From positions 124,001-188,000 of the forward strand of contig JAIOHL010000252.1 of assembly GCA_019913005.1 (NCBI GenBank): a stretch of 64,000 nucleotides of DNA, read 5' to 3'. The DNA is from Anaerolineae bacterium (GTDB taxonomy: Bacteria; Chloroflexota; Anaerolineae; Aggregatilineales; J027). The notes beneath the pieces are model-generated. The model saw only the letters and a list, made by a program, of their open reading frames with translations, made no database searches and was not told the origin of the DNA. Below, piece after piece: positions 51,552-58,571 of this stretch. The position numbers and the translations under genes were made by a program. Position 1 is the first letter of the stretch. The number at the start of each line of letters is the position of its first letter.

Positions 51552-52787
51552 ATGGCTCGAATTCTCCTAATCCATCAGGCTTTTGTTGGTCCGAATGAGG
51601 CCGGCGGAACGCGACATTTTGAATTGGCTCAACATCTTATTCGAAACGAGCACAGCTTTACCATTGTAGCTAGCAATTTGAGCTATCTCACGGGAGGATG
51701 TGCCGTTGAAGGCAAAGGGTTAGTCAAAGAACAATTCATCGATAAGGTGCGAGTCTTGCGCACCTATACCTATCCCAGTTTGCACAGAAGTTTTTTCTGG
51801 CGGATTGTCTCATTTCTCAGTTTTATGTTTACTTCTGTTTTAGCTTCATTCCAGGCTGGCCCAGTTGACCTTGTTATCGGTACATCACCCCCAATTTTCC
51901 AAGCTTTTTCAGCGTGGCTAGTATCATTCCTACGCCGTAAGCCTTTTTTTCTTGAGATCCGTGATCTTTGGCCCGAATTCGCCATTGATATGGGAATATT
52001 GAAGAATCATATTCTTATTAGTATGTCTCGGTCTCTAGAACGTTTTCTTTACGCACGTGCGACTCATATTGTCGTTAATTCTCCAGCCTATAAAACTTAC
52101 CTTACTCAAAAAGGCATTTCTGAGTCTAAAATCAGTTTGATTCCAAATGGTGTGGACACTAGTATGTTCGATCCTGACCTTGATGGCGGTGCAATCCGCA
52201 AGAGACTTGATTTAGAGGGAAAGTTCATAATTACTTACGCAGGAGCATTAGGGATAGCAAATCACCTTGATACAATATTGTGTGCCGCAGATCTACTGCG
52301 TGACAATGATCAAATACATTTTTTGATAGTTGGTGATGGAAAAGAACGCATTAATCTTGAGACTGAGGCAAATCGGCAAAATCTACCCAACGTAACTTTC
52401 CTCGGGCCACGTCCTAAGACTGAGATACCTCAAATTCTAGCCGCATCAGATGTTTGTATAGCTATCTTGCAAGATATTCCCATGTTTCGTACTACGTATC
52501 CTAATAAAGTATTCGACTATATGGCCGCTGGACGACCAACATTATTGGGAATTGATGGGGTTATTCGTCAAGTGATAGAGGCCGCTAACGGTGGAATCTT
52601 TTTCCCTCCCAGTAATGCTGAAGCTCTGGCAGAAATTGTGGTGAGGCTGAGTAAAAACCCTAGTGAAGTCAAGTTAATGGGCCAGTCTGCTCGATCTTAC
52701 GTGGTCGAGCATTTCGATCGAAATCAACAGGCTGAGCAGCTGATAGATCTTTTCGAACTTATGTCCCATAAACGGGATCGCCACTGA
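51552..52787 (+). CDS. GT4-like glycosyltransferase (WbuB-like)
   Basis: 411 residues. N-terminal ILLIHQAFVGPNEAGGTRHFELAQHLI and VIGTSPPIFQAFSAWLVSFLRRKPFFLEIRDLWPEFAIDMGIL are the motifs of the WbuB/aminosugar-transferase subgroup of GT4. C-terminal: ITYAGALGIANHLDTIL, FLIVGDGKERINLE, VTFLGPRPKTEIPQILAASDVCIAIL, TYPNKVFDYMAAGRPTLLGIDG. The nearest named relatives act directly after the first sugar is placed on the lipid carrier, which suits the PglC-like gene that follows immediately. Confidence 0.88.
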   Translation: MARILLIHQAFVGPNEAGGTRHFELAQHLIRNEHSFTIVASNLSYLTGGCAVEGKGLVKEQFIDKVRVLRTYTYPSLHRSFFWRIVSFLSFMFTSVLASFQAGPVDLVIGTSPPIFQAFSAWLVSFLRRKPFFLEIRDLWPEFAIDMGILKNHILISMSRSLERFLYARATHIVVNSPAYKTYLTQKGISESKISLIPNGVDTSMFDPDLDGGAIRKRLDLEGKFIITYAGALGIANHLDTILCAADLLRDNDQIHFLIVGDGKERINLETEANRQNLPNVTFLGPRPKTEIPQILAASDVCIAILQDIPMFRTTYPNKVFDYMAAGRPTLLGIDGVIRQVIEAANGGIFFPPSNAEALAEIVVRLSKNPSEVKLMGQSARSYVVEHFDRNQQAEQLIDLFELMSHKRDRH

Positions 52788-53423
52788 ATGTATAACTTCT
52801 ATTGTCGGCGCCTCAAACGACTAATTGATTTCATGCTCGCGCTTTTCGCGTTAAGCTTGTTAGGGCCTATCTTATGTCTACTTGCATCACTTGTATATTT
52901 TAAACACGGCTCCCCTATACTTTTTCGCCAATCCCGTCCAGGGTTATATGGCATACCTTTTGTGTTACTTAAATACCGTACTATGACGGATGAATACAAT
53001 TCTGATGGGCAGTTACTCCCTGACAAGGAGCGATTGACCCCATTTGGGCAATTTCTACGCCGTACCAGTTTGGACGAACTCCCTGAACTGATCAACGTTC
53101 TGCGCGGTGATATGAGTTTGGTCGGCCCCCGACCTTTGCTGATGCAGTATCTTGACCACTATACGCCTGAACAAGCTCGTCGGCATGAAGCCCGCCCGGG
53201 AATTACTGGTTGGGCGCAGATCAATGGGCGTAATGCGATTTCATGGGAAGAGAAATTCGCCCTCGATGTGTGGTACGTTGATCACTGCTCTTTATGGGTA
53301 GACTTGAAAATAATTTTTCTGACTATCTGGAAAGTACTTCGTCGTGAAGGCATTAGCCAAGATGGGCAGGCTACGATGTCGAAGTTTACGGGGACTACAA
53401 TAGCATCCAATGATGAGGGGTAA
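52788..53423 (+). CDS. Small phosphoglycosyl transferase (PglC-like), initiating lipid loading
   Basis: 211 residues. One re-entrant N-terminal hydrophobic segment (LIDFMLALFALSLLGPILCLLASLVYF) and the catalytic domain with GSPILFRQSRPG, FVLLKYRTM, RRTSLDELPELINVLRGDMSLVGPRPLL and ARPGITGWAQINGRN. The catalytic Asp-Glu dyad is in LDELPEL. These monotopic enzymes transfer a phospho-HexNAc, often diNAc-bacillosamine, from UDP to polyprenyl phosphate. The following two genes make that sugar. Confidence 0.92.
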   Translation: MYNFYCRRLKRLIDFMLALFALSLLGPILCLLASLVYFKHGSPILFRQSRPGLYGIPFVLLKYRTMTDEYNSDGQLLPDKERLTPFGQFLRRTSLDELPELINVLRGDMSLVGPRPLLMQYLDHYTPEQARRHEARPGITGWAQINGRNAISWEEKFALDVWYVDHCSLWVDLKIIFLTIWKVLRREGISQDGQATMSKFTGTTIASNDEG

Positions 53424-54033
53424 TCTTATTATAGGGGCTGGTGGACACGGCAAAATTATTGCTGACCTGATGCTGAGCCAAGGAATGAAGTTAATTGGGT
53501 TTCTAGATGATAACCAATCCCTTATAGGACAAAGAATATTCGAGCTACCTGTACTAGGTAAAAGCAGCGAATGGGAAAAATTTGAGCCTGATGGAATAGT
53601 TTTAGCCATCGGGGATAATTCTATTCGGAGTAAAATTCTTCAAAAACTAACATCGAATGTAATGCTACCTTGGATAACAGTTGTTCATCCTAAGGCTATA
53701 GTCGCCAGCTCGGTTAAACTTGGAATAGGCACAACAGTTATGGCTGGGGCCATTATCAACTGTGATGCGGTTTTAGGAGATCACACGATTATAAATACAG
53801 GAGCAACAGTTGATCATGACTGTGTGATCGGAGATTTCGTACATATTGCTCCGGGCGTGAATCTTGCGGGTGGAGTGAGGGTAAACAATGGGGCATTTCT
53901 TGGAATAGGTAGTTGTGTTATTCCCAATTGTACAATTGGGGAAAATTCCGTTATTGGGGCTGGAGCGGTAGTCATACGTGATATACCCTCTAACGCGGTG
54001 GCAAAAGGTGTTCCCGCTCGCTGGGATTCTTGA
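53410..54033 (+). CDS. Sugar N-acetyltransferase (PglD/NeuD family)
   Basis: 207 residues. N-terminal nucleotide-sugar-binding domain with NLIIGAGGHGKIIADLML and GFLDDNQ, then left-handed beta-helix repeats: VAIGDN, VVHPKAIVASSVKLGIGTTVMAGAIINCDAVLGDHTIINTGATVDHDCVIGDFVHIAPG. The histidine in VDHDCVIG is the proposed catalytic base of PglD. It would N-acetylate the 4-amino group made by the aminotransferase encoded next. Overlaps the PglC-like gene by 14 bp. Confidence 0.9.
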   Translation: MMRGNLIIGAGGHGKIIADLMLSQGMKLIGFLDDNQSLIGQRIFELPVLGKSSEWEKFEPDGIVLAIGDNSIRSKILQKLTSNVMLPWITVVHPKAIVASSVKLGIGTTVMAGAIINCDAVLGDHTIINTGATVDHDCVIGDFVHIAPGVNLAGGVRVNNGAFLGIGSCVIPNCTIGENSVIGAGAVVIRDIPSNAVAKGVPARWDS

Positions 54034-54143
54034 TTAGGGACATAATATATCCCTCCCATTATCTACAAAATTGACACCCTTATTAAATACCTTGAAATGT
54101 CTCAGTTTATAACCCTGTTAAAACCTTAGTTGGGGAAATGATC

Positions 54144-55274
54144 ATGCCTGAACGGATTTATCTTTCTCCTCCTCATATGTCTGGTGAGGAGTTGACTCTA
54201 ATACAACAAGCATTTGCTGATAACTGGATTGCCCCGGCGGGCCCACACTTAGCAGCATTTGAGCAGAAATTTTGTGAATACATAGATACAAAATATGCTG
54301 TCGCTTTATCGTCCGGAACTGCTGCCATTCACTTAGCTTTATTGACTATGGGTATTCAACCCCGAGACGAGGTTTTTGTCTCTACGTTAACATTTGCTGG
54401 AAGTGTCAACCCAATCATATATATGGGCGCGAAGCCAGTATTTATTGATAGCGAACCACTCTCATGGAATATGGATCCATCTATTCTTGAAACTGCTTTA
54501 AAAGTTCGTGCTCAAAAAGGTTCTCTACCCAAGGCTGTGATTCCTGTTCATCTCTATGGTCAATCGGCAGACATGGACATGATTATGGCGATATGTGATC
54601 ACTATGGAGTTCCAGTCATTGAAGATGCTGCTGAAGCCATTGGAACTCTCTATCATGACCGCCGTCCCGGCACGATGGGTAAATTGGGCGCTTTTTCTTT
54701 CAATGGCAATAAAATCATCACCACATCTGGGGGCGGAATGTTGGTTTCTGATGATAAATCACTTATTGATCATGCCCGTAAACTTTCAAGTCAATCGCGA
54801 GAGCCTGTACCGCACTATGAGCATGTGGAAATCGGCTACAATTACCGTATGAGTAACGTATTGGCAGCTATTGGTCTTGGTCAGTTGAGCGCAATTGAAA
54901 AACGAGTACAGCGCAAACTTGAGATTTATGAGTATTACCGAACCCATCTCAGCAAAGTACCCGGCCTCACCTTTGTTGATGAAATGCCCTATGGACGACA
55001 TACGCGGTGGTTGACAGTTATACTTGTGGATGCCAAGCAATTTGGCGCGGACCGTGAACAAATCCGTGTGAAGTTGGAAGAACATAATATCGAGTCTCGA
55101 CCTCTATGGAAACCCATGCATCTCCAGCCAGTTTTCAAAGATTATGAGTCTATTGGTGGTCAAGTCGCTGAATCTCTGTTCCATCAGGGTCTGTGTTTGC
55201 CCTCCGGTACAGCATTGACGGATGAGCAACTCTGCCGTGTAGTTTCAATCATTTGCGAGATGAGCCACCATTGA
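54144..55274 (+). CDS. PLP-dependent sugar aminotransferase (DegT/DnrJ/EryC1, PglE-like)
   Basis: Transfers an amino group to the 4-keto sugar made by the PglF-like dehydratase. About 376 residues; ATG 54144 is preferred because GGGGA lies seven bases upstream (ATG 54138 is too close). MPERIYLSPPHMSGEEL at the N-terminus matches PglE-type enzymes; ALSSGTAAIHLAL, VIEDAAEAIGT (Asp for the pyridine nitrogen), GAFSFNGNKIITTSGGGML (PLP lysine) and GYNYRMSNVLAAIGLGQL follow. It ends the glycan cluster. Confidence 0.92.
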   Translation: MPERIYLSPPHMSGEELTLIQQAFADNWIAPAGPHLAAFEQKFCEYIDTKYAVALSSGTAAIHLALLTMGIQPRDEVFVSTLTFAGSVNPIIYMGAKPVFIDSEPLSWNMDPSILETALKVRAQKGSLPKAVIPVHLYGQSADMDMIMAICDHYGVPVIEDAAEAIGTLYHDRRPGTMGKLGAFSFNGNKIITTSGGGMLVSDDKSLIDHARKLSSQSREPVPHYEHVEIGYNYRMSNVLAAIGLGQLSAIEKRVQRKLEIYEYYRTHLSKVPGLTFVDEMPYGRHTRWLTVILVDAKQFGADREQIRVKLEEHNIESRPLWKPMHLQPVFKDYESIGGQVAESLFHQGLCLPSGTALTDEQLCRVVSIICEMSHH

Positions 55275-55356
55275 CTTTTCTGTATCGAGGAAAACCGGAT
55301 AGTTTTGTGGAAGTTTTTGAATCCATTGGGTTCGTCTATTGGGCTTACATCAAAGT

Positions 55357-55386
55357 TTTCTAAACACAGGATTTACTGTGTAGAAA
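55357..55386. terminator. Hairpin after the last glycan gene
   Basis: TTTCTAAACACAG (55357-55369) pairs with CTGTGTAGAAA (55376-55386) with a two-base bulge. It lies 83 bp past the aminotransferase stop. A clean T-run is missing, so termination is plausible but not certain. Confidence 0.4.
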
Positions 55387-55432
55387 TATTCAACTTATCT
55401 CATCGCACTACTCTGACGGTGTGGCGTGCGAA

Positions 55433-55583
55433 GCACGGTACACCGTGCACCCCGAACGCAGTGAGGGCCAGCTTTTAGCTGGCTCGCGACAACGGCCTGC
55501 TCGACCTTACCGGAGGTGCAGTCGAGGGCGTTGTCAGCGCGAGGTGCAGCCGAGGCTCTGGTGGCTCACGGCGAGGTGAGCCA
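55433..55583. other. Hairpin-rich segment between the glycan cluster and the mobilisation genes
   Basis: Four perfect or near-perfect stems sit in 150 bp: GCACGGT-AC-ACCGTGC (55433-55448); GCCAGCT-TTT-AGCTGGC (55467-55483); GACAACG/CGTTGTC enclosing CTCGAC/GTCGAG (55488-55535); TGGCTCAC/GTGAGCCA (55562-55583). A direct repeat GAGGTGCAGYCGAGG occurs at 55513 and 55541. The relaxase stop is 70 bp away, so an oriT or single-strand-folding site is possible, as is a structured RNA. Base composition is more GC-rich than the preceding genes. Nothing in 55275-55430 looks coding. Confidence 0.55.
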
Positions 55584-55652
55584 ATTGGCGACTCGGTACG
55601 CCTTCTTCTATACCGCCTATTCAACATTGATCTGCTACCGGGAAGGATATGC

Positions 55653-56657
55653 TCACAAATCCAGCGAGGGGCCATCGTACTTGGGAGACTCTGCTTGGTG
55701 ATATTTTTCGGCAAGTTCCACGCTGTATTCCATCAATGCACGAATATCTAAATTTGGCTCTATTGCTAGTATCTCGTGAAAATGGTTGGTGATGGCGGTT
55801 GCCTGTTCGGGAGTGAGATGATCTATCGGGGCGAGAAATTCCTGTTGTTCCCCTATTTCTGGTTCTTCCCAGCGGCAAATAAACCCCACGCGCTGCGTCT
55901 CGGTGAATAGGTCTGCCTGTACTCCGATCCACACCTGCAATTGAATGTCATCCGCCATTGATAGAACGGCATCGGGTGGGGTGGTTGGGATAATGAAAGG
56001 AATGGTTTCGAGGGGGGCCTCAATCTCAGGCTCATCAGATAGTTGTCGCTCGGCCATGAGTGCATCATAACGCTGTTCCCAATCGAGGCCCACATACCGC
56101 TGCATCAAAACATCCATCTGCTGTTGGGCGGCTTCATGCAGCATCTCGATGTGGTTTTCTTTTTTGTAGCGGTTCATGTAGAGGGGCAGGCGTGCCCCAT
56201 CGGCCCAACTGTGATACGTCCCCGGCAAGATGATATGGGCATGGGGATTGTCACGGTAATCACCTGTTTCACGCCGATGGATGGCATAGGCATATTCTGG
56301 CACTTCCATTTCGCGTGCCTCGAAAAACTGCTCAAGCGTCGTTTCGGTTAGTTCACGGACGAATTGCTCACGCTTCTTCTCTGGGACAAAGGCGATCAAA
56401 TCTGGGTTAGGATTGATGACCCATGTGAAGGCCTGCACATGCTCGGATTTGTATTCCTCACAATTAGCAGCAATGGTTTGGAAATTGAGGCCTAACCCTC
56501 GATCTACCCAGCGTTCTAAACCTCGACGTTGCGGAATATGCCCATCGCGGTCATCCCGATACTGAACATACCGGAGCAGCCCTTTGAGTTGGGCTGCCCC
56601 CTTCCCTTTCGGTGATTGATACTTCACATTCGCTACGACGCTAAGTTTACGATCCAT
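55653..56657 (-). CDS. HUH-type relaxase/mobilisation protein
   Basis: Would nick oriT and lead DNA transfer. The 334-residue protein has the three-histidine metal motif of MOB relaxases: H127 in YAIHRRETGDYRDNPHAHIIL and H139/H141 in NPHAHII. The N-terminus (SVVANVKYQSPKGKGAAQLKGLLRYVQYRDD) carries Tyr30 and Tyr33 as nicking candidates. The C-terminal 150 residues are acidic and unrecognised; a helicase or primase domain is absent, as in small mobilisable elements. Last of four minus-strand genes with 4- to 6-base gaps or overlaps. Confidence 0.78.
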   Translation of the reverse strand: MDRKLSVVANVKYQSPKGKGAAQLKGLLRYVQYRDDRDGHIPQRRGLERWVDRGLGLNFQTIAANCEEYKSEHVQAFTWVINPNPDLIAFVPEKKREQFVRELTETTLEQFFEAREMEVPEYAYAIHRRETGDYRDNPHAHIILPGTYHSWADGARLPLYMNRYKKENHIEMLHEAAQQQMDVLMQRYVGLDWEQRYDALMAERQLSDEPEIEAPLETIPFIIPTTPPDAVLSMADDIQLQVWIGVQADLFTETQRVGFICRWEEPEIGEQQEFLAPIDHLTPEQATAITNHFHEILAIEPNLDIRALMEYSVELAEKYHQAESPKYDGPSLDL

Positions 56658-56663
56658 AGCACT

Positions 56664-57020
56664 TTATTTGGGTCGTGGGGTGACGCGCTCGATCACCGGC
56701 TGCAATGCTCGGCCTAAGCGGATAATCAATTCGCGTTCCTCTTGGATTTGCCGCTGGATAGCCTGTACCTGTTGACTCAGGGTGGTCACTTGAGCCGCGA
56801 GGTCATTGATTTGGCCTTCCAATGATTTGGCAATCTGTTTGCGTGAGCCGCGTGCATCGGCTTGCTCATCCAAATACAGACGAATCGCCTCGCGGATGAG
56901 ATCAGACTTGCCCACAGGTTTGCCTTTACGAGTGCGGCTGATGGCGATGTCTTCCAATAAATCATCCATCGCAGGAGTAATGCCAATACTCAAACGCTCA
57001 GTGAATTTGGCGTTACTCAT
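56664..57020 (-). CDS. Ribbon-helix-helix protein with coiled coil (relaxosome accessory candidate)
   Basis: 118 residues. N-terminal RHH-like part: ERLSIGITPAMDDLLEDIAI...GKSDLIREAIRLYLDEQ. The rest is a coiled coil (about residues 60-105, regular QQVQAIQRQIQEERE heptads). Proteins of this shape serve as MobC/TraY-like relaxase partners that bind oriT. It lies six bases before the relaxase gene and overlaps the HU-like gene by 4 bp. Confidence 0.72.
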   Translation of the reverse strand: MSNAKFTERLSIGITPAMDDLLEDIAISRTRKGKPVGKSDLIREAIRLYLDEQADARGSRKQIAKSLEGQINDLAAQVTTLSQQVQAIQRQIQEERELIIRLGRALQPVIERVTPRPK

Positions 57021-57340
57021 TCGACGAACTCCCCTGTACGAATCCGGGTAGCTAAATCGCGTTTCAAAGTGCGGGTCGGGCGAAAACGAAAGTAGCTGCG
57101 GGTGACTATGCCACCGGGCTGGCCCGCCTGCTCCATCAACTGCTTGGCAAGACCACTCGCTTCAATCTGTTGTAACTGAACATACAGATTGCCTAATCCC
57201 CGTATATGAACATTCCCCTCTGGACTCAGTAGTTCTTCGCGCCAGACCTCCACCAAAACTTCCATGATTTCTGCGACATCGCGGCGACTGAACCGATAGA
57301 GACGACGGGCTACGGCATCAATGGACTGTTGATGATTCAT
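57017..57340 (-). CDS. HU/IHF-like DNA-binding protein
   Basis: 107 residues with the HU plan: helical pair at the N-terminus (IDAVARRLYRFSRRDVAEIMEVLVEVWREEL), then GNVHIRGLGNLYVQ, a beta-arm region, and the RFRPTRTLKRDL C-terminus that matches the RFxPxxxLK ending of HU/IHF. DNA bending would fit assembly of a relaxosome or an integration complex. Overlaps both neighbours by 4 bp. Confidence 0.75.
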   Translation of the reverse strand: MNHQQSIDAVARRLYRFSRRDVAEIMEVLVEVWREELLSPEGNVHIRGLGNLYVQLQQIEASGLAKQLMEQAGQPGGIVTRSYFRFRPTRTLKRDLATRIRTGEFVE

Positions 57341-57546
57341 TGCGCGGCCCTCGATTCCTGCCCGATTTTATTTTGAGTGGGGTGGGGCAGTTGAGAATCC
57401 TGCGCGGATTCTCCGGCAACGGGTTTCGATTCGGTGGCGTGTCGTTCGGCTTCAAGTGGTTCCTCTTCGGCGGCGGCGGCCAGACATTGCCAGATGGCTA
57501 ACACACGGCGCAGGACTTGTCGGGCGGTATCTTCGTTGTTTTGCAT
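57337..57546 (-). CDS. Small protein of unknown function, first gene of the mobilisation operon
   Basis: About 69 residues. ATG 57546 is chosen over the frame start at 57597 because AAGGAA lies eight bases upstream. The N-terminal half is helical (NNEDTARQVLRRVLAIWQCLAAAAEEEPLEAERH); the C-terminal half is Ser/Gln/Pro rich and probably disordered. I do not recognise it. It overlaps the HU-like gene by 4 bp, so it belongs to the operon. Confidence 0.55.
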   Translation of the reverse strand: MQNNEDTARQVLRRVLAIWQCLAAAAEEEPLEAERHATESKPVAGESAQDSQLPHPTQNKIGQESRAAQ

Positions 57547-57669
57547 GGTCTTGGTTCCTTCCCTATTGGTTACGTAATTCGATATAAACCCCCTCAAAGA
57601 AAAGGTTGTAGAGTAAAAAGAATCATTTCGATAGTATATCTTGTTATGAATTGCATACTTCGTAATTCA

Positions 57670-57698
57670 TTGACATATAGTATAGGATATGTTATAAA
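57670..57698 (+). promoter_or_regulatory. Sigma-70-type promoter of the XRE regulator
   Basis: TTGACA (57670-57675) and TATAAA (57693-57698) are separated by exactly 17 bp. It points at the XRE gene and lies in the AT-rich 190-bp gap between that gene and the divergent mobilisation operon. Confidence 0.75.
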
Positions 57699-57701
57699 GA
57701 G

Positions 57702-57713
57702 TGTCAAATGACA
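57702..57713. promoter_or_regulatory. Operator-like inverted repeat TGTCA-AA-TGACA
   Basis: A perfect hyphenated palindrome begins four bases after the -10 box, overlapping the expected transcription start. This is where a phage- or plasmid-type XRE repressor would bind to control its own gene, and perhaps the divergent operon. Confidence 0.5.
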
Positions 57714-57735
57714 TCAAAAAAGGATGGTTCACGCG

Positions 57736-58494
57736 ATGGATCAATCAAATGAAAAAACGCTGGGTGGATTTTTACGCCGAACGTTAGACACGCAACATAT
57801 CAGCAACAATAGCCTTGCCCATGCTACGGGAATCGCCGAAGGCACAGTTCGTAATCTATTGAGATATGGCATTGATGCCGATGCCCCGGCTCCACATCCC
57901 CATACATTGCGGGCGGTGGCCGAGTTTTTGCACCTAAACCCCACCCACCTCTTTCGCTTGGCAGGGTATATTACGGATGCGGATGTATTGAGCCATCTCA
58001 GTCCGGTTGCGGAGTATGTCGGCCAGCGATTTGATGCGCTACGCCCCGATCAACAAAAAATGGTGCTCGATATTCTGGGTACACTCGAAAAATCCAATGG
58101 CCTGCCCAATTATGGAGCGGTGATTTTGGACTACATCGCGGCGGGCAAGACGCTACGGCAACGGCATCTGACGCGCCTAGAGTGGCTAGATTTGAAAATT
58201 TCCGACCTGTTGGGCATTCGTACCGATCAACTCATGCTCAACGGGATTCAGCGCCGCCTGCAAGATTTATTTCCAGATGAGACTTTCACCTTTGATGACA
58301 TCCAAAAAGTGGCGGACCATCCGGTGGCGATGGCAATCATGAGTGTTTTGCTGCCGCGCAAAGACGTGCCGCGTGGATTGGATAAGCTGTACTATCTGAC
58401 ATGGTTTGACCAAGATCGAGAAGTTCCAGCGGCCACCCGGGACGCCATTATAGATACATGGGATGCCCTGCAACGGGCCGCTCAAATAGGTTAA
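57736..58494 (+). CDS. XRE-family helix-turn-helix regulator
   Basis: 252 residues from ATG 57736; the earlier ATG at 57724 touches its AAGG and cannot use it. The HTH lies near the N-terminus: NNSLAHATGIAEGTVRNLLRYG...HTLRAVAEFLHLNPTHLFRLAGY, a lambda-repressor-like fold. The C-terminal 170 residues are helical and not recognised; they may sense a signal or mediate dimerisation. It sits between the mobilisation operon and the recombinase with its own promoter and operator-like site, so it probably controls transfer or excision. Confidence 0.85.
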   Translation: MDQSNEKTLGGFLRRTLDTQHISNNSLAHATGIAEGTVRNLLRYGIDADAPAPHPHTLRAVAEFLHLNPTHLFRLAGYITDADVLSHLSPVAEYVGQRFDALRPDQQKMVLDILGTLEKSNGLPNYGAVILDYIAAGKTLRQRHLTRLEWLDLKISDLLGIRTDQLMLNGIQRRLQDLFPDETFTFDDIQKVADHPVAMAIMSVLLPRKDVPRGLDKLYYLTWFDQDREVPAATRDAIIDTWDALQRAAQIG

Positions 58495-58571
58495 TTTCTT
58501 CAAAAACTGATCACTCCCAAAAATGCGTTAGTATCTTGTCCACGTCCGGCACATAGCGCAATGAGGTCACG

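Noticed and set aside
55433-55583. Integron attC site or retron RNA
   Set aside because: No integrase of the IntI type or reverse transcriptase is encoded nearby, and the attC core sites were not found.
55475-55932. ORFs of 60-100 codons across the hairpin segment and relaxase 3' end
   Set aside because: Low-complexity Arg/Ser/Gly products produced by GC-rich palindromes; no initiation signal.
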